Below are positions 34,628 through 47,077 of a stretch of 64,000 nucleotides of DNA, piece after piece; the stretch's first letter is position 1; every line of letters begins with the position of its first letter. Position numbers and translations under genes: made by a program. Origin of the DNA: Actinomucor elegans (Eukaryota; Mucoromycota; Mucoromycetes; Mucorales; Mucoraceae); contig JAMSLZ010000008.1 in the NCBI GenBank assembly GCA_026027325.1, positions 930,001-994,000 on the forward strand, in the 5' to 3' direction. Below the pieces are notes generated by a model, which saw only the letters and a list, made by a program, of their open reading frames with translations, was not told the DNA's origin and searched no databases.

Positions 34628-37600
34628 GCATACTAATGAAATATATCATTAATTATTCATCCAGTGAGCAGAATAATCATGTATATAAATATCTTTTACA
34701 TGATTCGTTCACTTGATCTTTTGTGCAATCATGTCAGATTAGAAATGGGTCATTTGTGTACGTATATGATATCAGTTGTATGTATCTAGGCTTGGTTTAA
34801 GATAACTGCACCGTCCTACTAATAATCGCTTTGGCAGCCAGGATGCAAACTATCGTCACTTCTTTCATCAGATAGTAACTAACAATGAAATACCTTAAAG
34901 GACCGGGAGCCTGTCAAAAAAAAAAGGTACCCGTATCGTATACAATAAAAAAGTTGATCATGTGGACTGTGCTATATTGTTTATCTGCAGCATCATAAAT
35001 ACACGGAACGTGGGATCTATTATGTATATGTTTGTTTATATAAATTCGTATATGCACGAAAGGATGAAGCATTCAACAGGAGTCTGTAAACAAATCTACT
35101 ATTGACAATTTGCCGCGTCATGTTAGCTGTTTCAGTGTTGGCATGCTTCTATCCACGTTTCTACGGAGCTATATGCACTTTTAATTGTATCCAATGAGAA
35201 AGATCAAAGCTATTTCTATTATTGCCTAAAAAAAATAATCTTTCAATTTGGATGTATTTCATTGGCTTTCGAGGTTTAAATCATTGTCACACCATGGTTA
35301 TCCCTCAACACAGATTTCTAAATTATATAATCTCCTTTAAATCAACAACTATTAAAGATGCCGTTTTGATTTCCAGGGCAATAGGTAGTACCATTGACGT
35401 AGTGTTGAATGAATTTAATTTCAGAATTATAGATTGGCAGAGCTATTTGCTATAAAGCTCCGACAAAACAACTAGCACTAACCTTAAAAGTTTACGTATT
35501 AGTTTTGCACGAGCCATCCTTATTTCAAAAGCGCATCTAATTCTTTATTCTCTTTTGTATCAACGGGTAGTTATTGAAGAAGAAACCACCATGTCCTGTT
35601 CTACCGCTAGTATTCAGAGCGCTTTATGGGCAAGATGATGATGGGAGAAACATAGTAGGCTCAGCAGTAGTGGACAACCAAGGAGAAAGAGGTGTGGCAA
35701 GGATACAAATAGAGTAATAACTCCAGATCTCTTGAAAGACGGTACCTACCAATTGGAGATGGCGATCATTGTATTTGTGACCCAACTCACCAGACTCTAG
35801 GTCATTACAGGCAGGTCTATGAAAGTGTATCTAGAAATGATTAGTTATTGTTAAATGACATGTATACAAGTTGCTACTAATGATTAACAAGTAGATTACC
35901 CCGATCAGCCGATTTGGGCAGGCTTTTCGAAGCCAAATATTTCAAGAATAAATATCTTGCTTCAAAAAATACATGAATAACACCGTAGACATAGTCATCT
36001 GTTATATGTATTACTGTATTGGTCTTTATATGTTAAAAACTGGTCAGGCTATGATAGATTCAACTGAATGTTTTCTTCAAAATTACAGTTTGTCCATTTG
36101 AGCAGACTTTTTGATCGGTAACTGATATACTTCAAATTAGTTTTATTTAACATATATAATATACATGCTATCAGCACTTTTAAACTACAATTTGAACGCG
36201 CTCGCTTTTTTACAAGCTTTGAGTAAATGGGACTTGTAGCTTTTTTACTTGTATATATGTTGGGATTACGGCTACTTCTTTTCTCCACTTTTGAACCAGT
36301 TACACTATTCATGCTACAGCTTGCACATACCGATCTAACTCTTTAGTGCCCTTTTACATTCGGAAATCGTACTAACTCATGCAATTAAAAACCTCTAAGA
36401 ATCATTGGACCGCTGTAGTTTCTTTGAGTATTCGTATTGATCAGTTTTTCGCAGTAGTTTAGTCATAATATCTCTGAAAGAACTATAGCTCATCTTGTCG
36501 CCTCCAGTTCCAAATACTTTGTAGAAGCTATACGCTTTTGCTTCACAAATTCTCAAGATAAAACCCAAGAGCTTTGCCTCTCATCTTTCAGTAGAAATGG
36601 TATCGTGATATGAGATCATGCTATCTTTCCGATGGTTAGCTGCATCAACAGAATCTAAAAAACGATCACTAGATACCTCTTTGTTCCCCAATACCAATAT
36701 ATACTTAATGTGTTTCACATTCACTAATTACCTCAAGACGACTAAAGATGACAGTATCATTCTTATTTCCTTTAATGCTTTTACTCAGCATGATACAAAG
36801 GCTGTAACCTTCAAATCACAATACATGCAAACATAGATTTTTATGCATAATGTCATGGCTTCCACAAGACTCCTAAATTTGGGCTATAATGTCTCTGTGA
36901 GTAGGTATCCCAATTGGCCAGTTTAGCCATTTGGCTACTTACATTATAGAAAATAATCCAGGCTTATTTAACATAGTTACCATCACTGGTGAACCAAACA
37001 AAGGATCTGCGACAAAGTTTTTCCAGTAAAAAAGAAAAATCAAGACCTGAATAATCATTTGATGATAGCTAATAAATTGCGTATTCCAGGTTCTCTGTCA
37101 TATTCTTTTGGTCAAAGATCATTGGCAGTGCCTAACCTAAGAATGCAATTAAAATGATGGTAATCGAGGGATTTGTATTACTATTCTATAAAACGTAACT
37201 CTCAAGGGTTCTTCTTGATAATGGTTATATCAATACTCAACTATCGATTCATAAGCTCATCTATAATCTAATACTTTCCAGAAGAGCCGGTAATTAGCTA
37301 TTCTTTTATGAAATGCGCCAAAGTTCAGTCTTAGTTGATATAGAGGACCTTAGAATCGTTTCTCTGGTGAATACACTTCACAAGCATACATCTTCATAAT
37401 ATCGCTATATCGCTTCATAGAGATATACTTGAGTAGAGTCGATCTCTATCAATAAATGGATAATTCCTGTCTTCCAGTAAACCTTACGATCAGTATGATA
37501 GATAACTGTCATTACTATAATGTTTGTAGTCATTACCAATTATTCAACAAGACTGTAATGAATTACTATCAACAAGGATTCGTACCGAATCGAAGTGTCA

Positions 37601-38475
37601 TCATAGGATCTTAACAATTTATACAATCTTCTAAACAAATATAGGATAGATATAACAACAAAAATGTGTTTTCACACATATTTGGAAACATCAAACTATA
37701 TTTGTCGCCAAAAAAGGAGGAACACTACTATTGTCTTTTTTTTTCTTATTGCTGTTACTACTGATGGTTTTTTAATTATATCAACATGCAGCATCTTGCT
37801 TGTTTGTGTACTAATTGGGTATTTATTTAATAATTATATTTAAATAATTTTATTCTCGTCTATACTAGTATTTTCTGATCTGACTGGAAGTAAAGCTCCA
37901 GTTAATCAAAGGACAAAACTCTTTGCAGTATCTTCAGCTCAAAAGTAAGGGAAGTATAGCCATTACATACATGTGATGGTAAGGTTAGATATCTTGAAAG
38001 GTCATGTTCATTAACGATTGGTGCCTTTCATTGAATTTCTTAGGCATAAGTGCTGCTTCTGGATCAAACAAGTTGGCGTATGAGAGAACAAGGCCTATTA
38101 TGGTTCCTCATGCAATTCCTTGTAGATATTCACAGCTACATTGTTTGCGGTGGCTTTGAGCGGCTTCAAAGCCTTGGTAATTGAAGGGACAAGGACGAAA
38201 TACTACACGCAGCTGACACTATAAGTCTTAAAACGTGTTTTGATGGATAATAAAATGTTGAGTATGTATCTGGAAACAAACCTATAGAGATGGAGGAAGA
38301 CCAAGAGAGATTTCCACTAATACAGCACTCCAATGCCCTGAATCCATTGGAAAGCGGAGCACTTCTTCCCAAAAACTATGGGACACAAATAAACTCCGCT
38401 GATTTTTGGTATTTTCCCTCTATTGGAACACGTTAACTATTCATCTAGTTCTCATCTTTACAATTCATAAAAGCA
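34627..38475. other. Gene-poor spacer
   Basis: About 3.8 kb without an intact gene. A coding-like remnant at 35591-35848 is listed separately. A weak, heavily broken stretch near 36960-37400 (GEPNKGSATKFFQ, then LLDNGYINTQLSIHKL) might be a retroelement protease-region fossil but is too degenerate to call. Confidence 0.5.
35591..35848 (+). pseudogene. Frameshifted coding-like fragment
   Basis: One frame reads VLPLVFRALYGQDDDGRNIV and VDNQGERGVARIQIE to a double stop; the next frame continues at once with RSLERRYLPIGDGDHCICD and HQTLGHYRQVYESVSRND. The two halves look like one protein broken by a one-base shift. The family is not recognised. Confidence 0.3.
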
Positions 38476-39640
38476 ATGGACGAAGAGTCAATTTTATTCG
38501 GCATCCGCAACCTTTTCACTGTTGGAAATTATCAAACCGTTATTAACGAAGTCAGTTCTAGCAACAGACTTTTTTCCACTGACGCGAAACTGGAAGCACA
38601 AACATTCTTGTATCGTTCCTATGTCGCTCAAGGCAAATACAATTTGGTAATAAACGATATTGCTACTAGTGAAGAAGCTTCATTGAAGGCCATCAAACTC
38701 TTGGCCGAGTTTTTGGCAGATAAGCAAAAGAACGCTCTCACCAACGCCGAAGATTTTGTCAGTAAAGCCAATGCTTTGCTTGAAGAAGGTGCTAATCGCA
38801 TCAATGCTGTGGTTCAAGTCACACTTGCTACCATTCTCCTTCAAGCTGGTCATCTTGAAGATGCTTTAAGAACGCTTCACTCTCGTCAAAAGAAATTAGA
38901 ATGGTAAAAAAAAAAAAAAAAACTTTATTATTTAGTGCGCGTACATACTTAAAATTTATTCATTTGTAGTTCTGCGTTGGCCGTTCAGATTTATCTTCAA
39001 ATGGATCGTTTAGATTTAGCTAGAAACGAAGTTGCTAGTGTAAAGACTTGGGCTGAAGATGCTCTGTTATTGCAAATGATGGAAGCTTGGGTTGATCTTC
39101 GCGTTGTAAGTGCAATGAAAAGGCGGGTGCAGAAAAAAAATACACCAAAGATGCTGATGTACACATATAAATATATAGGGTGGAGAGAAATACCAAGAAG
39201 CCTTTTATATTTACGAAGAGTTTGCTCAATCCAACACAGCACAAACAGTTAAAGTGTTAAACGGACAAGCTGCTGCTAACCTTGCACTGGGTAGATATCC
39301 TGAAGCTGAAAGCTTATTACTAGAAGCTCAAACCAAGGTAAATAGATAATGCTACCTTAATTAACTGGGATTAATAATTACTTTCTAGGATTCTGATAAT
39401 CCAGATACCATTATTAATATGATTACGTGCGCCACTTTAACAGCAAAGCCTCAGGATGTCGTAAATCGTTATGTCAGGTAAAGCATATACAATTGATGGG
39501 ATGAATAAAACGACTAAGCTTATTTTGATAGTCAATTAAGAGAAGTTGCACCACAACATCCTTATTTACAAGATATTGATTTGAAGGAAAGCTTATTCGA
39601 TCGCAGTGCCTCTCGTTTTGCTTTGGTAGATATTGCTTAA
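38476..39640 (+). CDS. Coatomer subunit epsilon (epsilon-COP)
   Basis: Five exons (38476-38903, 38970-39105, 39179-39337, 39389-39477, 39532-39640) encode 306 residues, close to the family's usual 290-310. The protein starts with LFGIRNLFTVGNYQTVINE, has the TPR-like helical hairpins typical of epsilon-COP (AVQVTLATILLQAGHLEDAL, then LDLARNEVASVKTWAEDALL) and ends in the SQLREVAPQHPYLQDI helix. Epsilon-COP stabilises alpha-COP in the B-subcomplex of COPI, which coats Golgi-to-ER retrograde vesicles. The first intron starts with a GT followed by a long A run. Intron phases are consistent throughout. The gene stands alone between spacers. Confidence 0.93.
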
Positions 39641-39649
39641 ACTATTTCT

Positions 39650-41240
39650 CTTTTCCTTACTCTACACAATAAATTTAAAGATATATATGTATATCTTGAT
39701 CTTGTATGGGCTTGAACGTGTTTAAAAGTGATATTTTTTTTTTATATTGGATTCAATTTAGTCATTTTAGAGACTCTGGCAGATACAGCAGAGCATTATA
39801 AGCATAGGGTGCTACTCCGAAAGGACAACAGATCAAAGTCAATTAAATGATCCAGAATTGAAGCCATCATACCTTATAAAACCCACAATAAATAGCCAAC
39901 TATAAACATGTATAATGTACATACATACTATCTTTATTTTGATTAATGCAGCGACTCATTTGTACATTATTTACTAACGGAAAATGGTATTCATCATGGG
40001 TATGCTCAGAGATCTATTAATCGCTAGTTCTTATATAACATGTAAATACATATAATATATACAGTCATACGTTGCAATATTGTAGATGCTTATTATACAT
40101 CAGTTAAATAATAGTTCGTAGATTTAGCAGACTTGTTCTAGCAATTAGATTAAATATTAAACCCGGATCAACTGATGGAAGGTCTATAGATCGTTATTTG
40201 ATCTATTCACTTGCAGGAAAAGGCGTGAAATCTTCTGCCAACTATTAATATACAGTAAATTGTGCTATATGCTGATAAAATAGCCGTTAAATTGGAGAGC
40301 AGTAGTATATCCTAAAGGTATTCTACATATTAGATATGGCATTTTTTCATCGGAACTAGTCAAATGGCCTATCAATTATTATGTTTAGTTTCCTTGGAAA
40401 AAGCATGTAATTTTTAAACTATAAGTACAAGATTAAACTAAAATTGACAGAGAAATCAGACATGTTAAAAATTGAAAAAAAATAAAAATAAAAATAAAAA
40501 TCCAAGGATTTACTATTTGGCCTAATTTTGCGATGCTATATTTGTTTCCTAGAGTGAGAAGAGATAGTTTTTGAGACATGGTGTTTATTAACTTAGGTTT
40601 GACATATTTAAAAATATATATTCATATGTTTTAAATATTTTTATCGTGAAAAACACATCGTGTGCTAGGATTGTATTTTTGAAAATTAAAGAAAAGGATT
40701 TTTTTTTTCAAATAAAATTCCATTTAACCAAAGAAATATGATATAATTGTTATACTTTTAGATGCATAATGGAATCTTGTACAAACTTTATTAAAATACA
40801 TTTTGATCATCCTATATAGCAGTATTAAGTAATGGAGAAAACATTTCGTAGATGTTAATGGTGGTGATCAAAGGGTTAAATTACCGCTGCCAATCAGAGC
40901 GATCATCAATAAACTATAAATTTTTTTTAGATTTTAGATTACTATATAAATCAAAAGTAACGCATAGATATTAATAGAAAACAAAAGAGCTTTTATATAA
41001 TTCGGTTAGCAATAAAAAGCTGTCTGATATTTGTTAAAGCGTTATATATATTTCTAAATATTGAATTATTCAAAGTAGAGCTAAAGTAGCAGTAGTCGAT
41101 TTATAAAAATTGCCTTTCAGATTGGGTTTATAATTCAATCACAAGCCCTCTAATCACGCATCGCTATTTCAATCCCAGTTTTGAAGCTGAAATCACTTTC
41201 CCAGTGAGCAAGTGTTATACATAGTAATTATCTCATTGAT
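39650..41240. other. Intergenic spacer
   Basis: AT-rich, with no open frame of note. One dispersed-repeat copy lies at 40135-40200; otherwise nothing is recognised. Confidence 0.55.
40135..40200 (+). repeat. Dispersed intergenic repeat copy
   Basis: Contains AGATTAAATATTAAACCCGG followed by ATCAACTGATGG and TCTATAGATCG, the 3' half of the family consensus. Confidence 0.5.
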
Positions 41241-41246
41241 AAAAAG

Positions 41247-42193
41247 ATGGGAGCTGGAGCATCGAAAAACAAAATCACTTCGCAAGACAAAGCCATCCTT
41301 GACCTCAAAGTCCAACGAGATAAATTAAAGAGATATCAAAAGAATGTGAGATCTAATACGTTGGCCATGAGAAAAAAGAAATTAACTCTTTTATAGCTCA
41401 ATGTCGTGATTAACAAAGAAGTAGAAGCTGCAAAACTTGCTTTACAACAAGGAAATAAGCAAAAAGCGTTGCTGGCATTAAAAAAGAAAAAGTATCAAGT
41501 CCAATTACTCGAAAAAACAGATCAACAGTTAATGAACTTGGAGGAACTAGTAAGGTTGAATTGTAATGTCCATACAGATTACTTATTTTTTTTTAGACGC
41601 ATTCTATCGAGTATGCATTGGTTGAGAAGCAGATATTTGAAGGACTCAAGAAAGGTAACGATGTGTTGAATGAGATTCACAAGGAAACTTCGGTTGAGGC
41701 CGTTGAAAAGTTAATGGATGACACAGCGGACGCAATTGCTTATCAGAACGTAAGCTTATCTGCATGTGAAACGCGAGAAATAGCTTACCAAATCCGCCAT
41801 TAATTTACAGGAGATTGATGAAATGCTGAGTGGACTAATTAGTGCTGAGGATGAAGAAGAAATCATGAAAGAATTGGACGAGCTGAGAGACCAAGAGGTA
41901 ATCTATTTACCGCTCAATCCATTAGCAGTATATATGGTAATATTGAACTAAAGAGGTTAACCTGAATGATAATAATAGTTAAGCGCCAAGTTGCCTGATG
42001 TTCCCAGCCATGAATTGCCTGTTCCAGTTCCCGATAGCGAATTGCCTGATGTTCCTACTCATATACCGACCGCAGAAACTGGTAAACAAGGTAAAGAATG
42101 AATAAACAGTAATAGTGTGTTTTAAACTGATATATTCTATCTCCATTAGCGCTTAAACCCAATAAAGAGAGACAGGCAATGTTAGCTTCCTAA
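41247..42193 (+). CDS. VPS20: ESCRT-III subunit Vps20/CHMP6
   Basis: Six exons (41247-41345, 41397-41549, 41597-41749, 41811-41897, 41979-42090, 42150-42193) give 215 residues. The start MGAGASK is an N-myristoylation signal, characteristic of Vps20/CHMP6. A Snf7-fold follows: ILDLKVQRDKLKRYQKN, a basic helix (ALLALKKKKYQVQLLEK), EKQIFEGLKKGN, then the acidic helix containing EIDEMLSGL and EEIMKELDEL. Vps20 nucleates Snf7 polymerisation downstream of ESCRT-II on endosomes. The Pro/Val-rich C-terminus (PDVPSHELPVPVPDSELPD) probably carries the Vps4 MIM2-like motif. The donor of intron 5 is ambiguous: GTAAAC at 42081 or GTAAAG at 42091, both phase-compatible, changing the protein by three residues. 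The peptide transporter starts 160 bp downstream on the same strand. Confidence 0.92.
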
Positions 42194-42354
42194 ATTGATA
42201 TCCAATCAAGTCGCGGTGTAAAAGGTTTACCCCATTTTTGAACAGGGTCTACTCGAAGGCCGCCTATATATTATCTATATATATATTTGTATTCGGATCC
42301 CTTTTTTTTTTCTGCACACTTTCTTTTTCTTTCTTTTCTTTGAATAATAAAGCA

Positions 42355-44420
42355 ATGCTTAAAGAAGACGATAAAAAGTTTGAAGCAAACTTTGATGTGA
42401 CCACAGAAGTTGAATTTGAACATGATCCCGTTCAGACTACGTATGAAAACACTTCAACCTTACGTCGGGTGCCCCAAAGCATTCCTATTGCTGCCTGTTT
42501 CATTTTGGTGAACGAATTTTGGTATGTATATAAACTATACTCAGTACAATATACTAACCATCTTGTAGTGAAAGGTAAACCTAATCTTGCCATAAATTTT
42601 ACTATAAAAGGTAGAAAACATTTCTCACGGGTATGTTACATAGATTTGCATATTATGGTGGCTCCACACCTTTCCAGAATTATGTCCAGGTAAGTTAGCC
42701 TAGGTATAGACGTGGATGGAAGCTTACAATCGCTGTAGAATGGGCCTATGGATGACCCTGCTGGTGAATTAGATCGCGGCCAATCTTCTGCTACCGCGCT
42801 GCAAAACTTTTTTACCTTTTTCTGCTACTTTACACCCATGCTAGGTGCAATTGTGGCGGATCAATATATCGGCCGTTATTGGACCATCATCTGTTTTTCC
42901 ATTGTGTATATGATTGGCTGGCTAATTCTCACGACTACGTCTATTCCCAGTGCACTTGCTATCGGTGCAGGTTTCCCCGGTTATGTCGTTGCACTAATTG
43001 TTATTGGCTGTAAGTAATTAAAGTCAGAGGTTCTTAATTCAAATTTGACACATTTCGGTTTAGTGGGAACAGGTGGCATCAAAGGCATTGTGTCTCCTCT
43101 TTGCGCTGATCAATACAGAAATACGGATAACTATATCAAGGAGCTCAAGTCTGGTGAACGCGTCTTGGTTGACTATGATCTTAGCATCCAACATTTATAT
43201 AATTGGTAAATAGAAGAATTTAGTCGCGTGGTTGAAAATAACTAACTGTATCTCCGTTTCATTTTGATAATCTACTTTTTTATTACTCTTTTAGGTTCTA
43301 CTGGGCTATTAATGTTGGTTCGCTCTTAGGTGGTATTATTTGTCCACTTTTGGAATTGCACGTCGGCTTCTATGCCGCCTTCTTATTACCGACATGTATC
43401 TTTGCTGTTGCCATTATGGTCTTTATTGCCGGTAGTAAGCTCTACTACAAACCAGGCGCTACTGATTCCGTCATTGTAAAAGCTTGGAATCTTATCAGAT
43501 TTGCTCAGAAGCAATCCAAATTACCCGAGAACAAGGAAGCCCGCAAGATGTGTAACAGTGTCATGGATTTTGCAAAGCGCGAGTCCGATATCCCGGCTGT
43601 GAGTCCTTGGTCCGCGGAGGCTTACCAAGCTTGCAAATGGGATGATACATTTGTGGATGAATTGAAGCAAGCCGTTATGGCCTGTAAGATCTTTGTTCCT
43701 CTTTCTATTTACTGGGTATGCTATAATCAACTTTCCAACAACTTGCTCTCCCAAGCTGGTGTCATGTATCGTCCTGAGGGATTCCCTAATGATATTATGA
43801 ATAACTTTGATCCCATTGCTCTTATTATCTTTATTCCTATTACTGACGGTATTCTCTATCCTTTGCTCCGCAAGTACAAGATCGATTTTTCATCGCAAAA
43901 GCGTATCACTATTGGCTTCTTCCTCGGCTCTCTTTCTATGGTTTATGCTGCCGTAGTTCAACATTATATCTACAAGGATCCTTTGTTTATTGAGACTGGT
44001 AACTCTTCCAATGTTACTGTATTCTTGCAAATCCCTTGTTACTTTTTGATCGCTTTCTCTGAAATCTTTGCTTCTATTACCTCGATGGAATATGCTTATA
44101 CTCATGCTCCCAAGTCCATGAAATCCCTCGTCTCTGCTCTATCTTTGTGGCCCAATTGTGTTGCTGCTTTGATCTCTCTTGCCATTTCACCTTCTGCCCA
44201 AGATCCCAACATGGTTTGGGTATATACTGGTGTTGCTATTGGTGCCTTTGTCTTTGGCTGTATCTACTACTGGCTGTTTAGACACTATGATGTTATGGAT
44301 GAAGAATTCCGTCTCAAAAAGATGGCTGATCAAGATGCCGCTGGCTATGGTGCAAATACCAAGAACGTACCAGAAATCGTTGCTGATGCTGAAGCTGAAG
44401 CTTTAGAGAAGCTTCATTAG
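42355..44420 (+). CDS. POT/PTR2-family proton-coupled peptide transporter
   Basis: Six exons (42355-42521, 42569-42574, 42644-42689, 42739-43009, 43064-43205, 43295-44420) give 585 residues. The second exon is only 6 nt; including it restores the proton-coupling signature NEFCERFAYYG (E-x-x-E-R-F-x-Y-Y) of the first helix. Other landmarks are LGAIVADQYIGRYWTI in the second to third helices, GTGGIKGIVSPLCADQY, and the FYWAINVGSLLG helix. About 12 membrane helices are expected. The family imports di- and tripeptides with protons across the plasma membrane. The C-terminal tail is acidic (DAEAEALEKL). The 3' end converges with the TRAX gene, stops 100 bp apart. A TATA-like run lies near 42264-42285. 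Confidence 0.95.
42569..42574 (+). other. Six-nucleotide micro-exon
   Basis: TGAAAG, flanked by TTGTAG and GTAAAC, supplies the Cys end, Glu and start of Arg of the POT proton-coupling motif. Skipping it would keep the reading frame but delete two residues, including the functional Glu-Arg junction. Confidence 0.8.
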
Positions 44421-44519
44421 ACTTATTGTATATTCTTATTACCCTTTTCCTTTATTCAAATTGTACTTATATATATAATGGTATATACATAATAGATGTG
44501 TTATACGCTTTTTTTTTTC

Positions 44520-45750
44520 TCAAGCTTGCTGCTGTTCATTCTCGTATTTATCTTGATGGCTTTTGATAATGCTTAGATACATTTCTTTAGGATATTCACT
44601 TCCTCTTATTTGAAACGTATAACAGGCTACATGTCAAATATGTCTTAATTCAATACATGGATAAAATAGAACATGAATTACGTACCTTGCTCGACTTTTC
44701 TGATACTTTGTTTAAGCGCACCCAATTTTTTGCCTAATTGTGGCATATACAACGAAGAGATCATATCAAAATCTTGATGAAACGCGTTAGATTCATTTCT
44801 ACAGATCATATCTAGTTTCTTACCAAGGTCAATTCTTCTTAATAGCTTGCAAATAATCATGGCCTGATCATATTTTCCGCTTGAAACCACATAGATAGCG
44901 TATCTCATTAGTTCACCCGTGAAATCAGCTAAACCCAGAATCTAATACAGCAAGTTGGGTTTTAAGATTGGTATATTAAGTAGAAATGTCTCATCTTACA
45001 TAATCCTCGGTCTTGACGTGAATCCACTAGATTGGGCCAATCAGGAAACCATTTGTTATATATCTCATATAGAAGCTTACCATATTTCCTTCTTCATCTT
45101 TGAAGTAAGCATCCACCTGATCTTTGGTGATGACAGTTTGATGCAATAGGAAGTGATGAAAAGCTATTGCTTCGATCTGAGTTGAAGAGTGCAAGGTCAA
45201 TTTAGCTGCTTATCTTTTGCTTGTATGGTTATGGTCTTACAAACTCTTCGAATCCACCTGAAAAGCTTCTCGCGTATCTAAGATTTATGTCGAATAATCA
45301 GCCTTTATCCATTGGGACTTTATATAATGGGTAGTTACCTATGATAGTTAGATCCTTGAATATCAACAGATAGTTTCTTGAACAAGCCTATCAATTCAGT
45401 TCGTTTCTGATCTGCTTCCTTGTATTGTTTAGCGGCATTATTGCTCTGAACACCTCTATTATGTCAAATACAATGAATAATCGGCGGCTTTCGAGATACC
45501 TCACGCTTTTAATAACCTGTGTAAAGCAAATATCATCTTTTTGCTCAGAGCAGTTATATCTCTTTCAATACGCATTAGTCTACAGTTGGATCGTTTATTC
45601 AATGATATTTACCTTGAGATTTTGATTATGCGTTCGCGTCTGTCGTGCTTGCGAAAGCTTTAGGTCATTTATTCGTGACTTTCTGGCGTATGTACTTACA
45701 TGAGCATCCAAAATGTCTCGAGATTCAGTAAAGAATAGCTGCAAATCCAT
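44520..45750 (-). CDS. Translin-associated factor X (TRAX)
   Basis: Nine exons on the minus strand (45750-45700, 45647-45613, 45561-45517, 45455-45339, 45277-45241, 45176-45081, 45026-45000, 44941-44686, 44626-44520) give 256 residues with all phases consistent. The family pattern is clear: RRERIIKISRDIT, the EAIAFHHFL helix, DYILGLADFTGELMRYAI, KKLGALKQSIRKVEQACY and IRGSEYPKEM. The GKKLxxLKQSxRKVE and RGSE blocks favour TRAX over translin. TRAX and translin form the C3PO nuclease, which trims tRNA 5' leaders and RNAi passenger strands; the acidic catalytic residues belong to TRAX, and the Glu residues in EAIAF and TGELM are in place. Exon 3's donor is an unusual GTTATT. The gene shares a short divergent promoter with the nicotinamidase gene. 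Confidence 0.92.
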
Positions 45751-46029
45751 TTCTTTTTGATAATAGAATAGAGGGAATGAGCTAGCAATAAGACTTGCTT
45801 ATTTATGGCGCGTATAATTAACTTTTTTTTTTTAAGTTGAAATTTTCAATATCAGTGGCATCCAAATCATCAAACAAACTGACTGATAAGCAACACCAGG
45901 CGATGCGCTAGTCTCAAGGTACAATGTATAACACTCAGCCTATATACCTGCATATTGCAATAACATGTCGAAAAAGACCTACTTTGCTATTGTATCTATA
46001 ATTCCTATTTTGAACGCTATTAGGATACT

Positions 46030-46961
46030 AGTAAAAAAAAAAAAAAAAAAAAAAACTCACAAAAGCACACTTATACGTAGTACTGGACTTTCATTTCATA
46101 TTTTCTGTTTACGCACGTCTTGGGCAAGATATACTCATGGTATTTTTTTAGTTCATTTGTTTCCAGTGTCCGAGCCTAATGTTGTTAATACATTTAAACA
46201 AAAGCAAAACAAAATTGCTCTTATTGTAGTGGATATTCAACTCGATTTCCTGGAACAGGGATCATTAGCAGTGCAGAACTCCAGCAGTATCATAGATCCT
46301 GTGAATGATCTCATCCAACAAGTGAAATCAAAGCAAGGTCTAGTTATCGCGACCAAGGTAAACGCACAAATACCGCTTTTGATAGCATACCAATCTTTAA
46401 CTTTGACATATATAGGACTGGCACCCTCAAGATCACGTCAGCTTTGCTTCTAATCACCCTGATATGCAAGTGTTTCAAGTAAAAGAAATCGAATACGAAG
46501 GCCCTAAAGAGCTTCAAGTAATGTGGCCTGACCATTGTGTGGTATGAATAGTTACAGTAAGCATTATATAACACGTTTTGCTAATAATACTTCTCTAGCA
46601 AGACACTCGGGGATCAGAGTTTCCTGCAACTTTAAACACAAAGGATATCGACATTATCGTATACAAAGGCACGAATAAGTACATAGATTCTTACAGCGCT
46701 TTCGCAGACAACAAATACTCTAGTATCACAACGCTTTCCAAAGTGCTGTACCAAAATTATGTGGATACAGTGTATATAGTAGGGCTCGCAACGGACTATT
46801 GTGTCAAGTTTACTTGTTTGGACGCTGTCAAGTTTGGATTCAAAACTGTATTAATAGAGGATTGTACAAAGCCTGTAGATCCTCTTGCATTTGACCCAAC
46901 CTTGTCTCAATTGAAATCAAAAGGTGTAGTGATTGAACACTATTCTACTGTTCGTTTTTAA
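46030..46961 (+). CDS. PNC1: Nicotinamidase (Pnc1-like)
   Basis: Proposed exons 46030 (the A of the start codon), 46167-46357, 46416-46541 and 46599-46961 give 226 residues, near yeast Pnc1 (216). It belongs to the isochorismatase family. The catalytic Asp lies in IALIVVDIQLDF, the Lys in VYKGTN and the nucleophilic Cys in GLATDYCVK; metal-binding DWHPQDH and the WPDHC segment are present. The enzyme converts nicotinamide to nicotinate in NAD salvage and relieves sirtuins of nicotinamide inhibition. The start is the weak point: no in-frame ATG precedes SEPNVV in exon 2 unless an A from an upstream exon completes TG at the acceptor. The alternative is the unspliced ATG at 45965, which would add about 70 residues including a poly-Lys run. 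Confidence 0.9.
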
Positions 46962-47077
46962 ACAATAAAACCCAACTAACACTGCCCAAGTCGATTGATA
47001 CAAGTTACAATAACGTTTAACAGGTAGGTCTGAAAAATAATCTGCACAGTGGAAGGGGTATGAGGTATATGATCAGT

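Noticed and set aside
36960..37400. LTR-retrotransposon protease remnant
   Set aside because: Only a vague LLDNG-like motif in broken frames; too weak to call.
45965..46453. 162-codon frame as N-terminal part of nicotinamidase
   Set aside because: It translates an intron with an A22 run as poly-Lys and runs past the next donor; the conserved protein begins in the exon at 46167.
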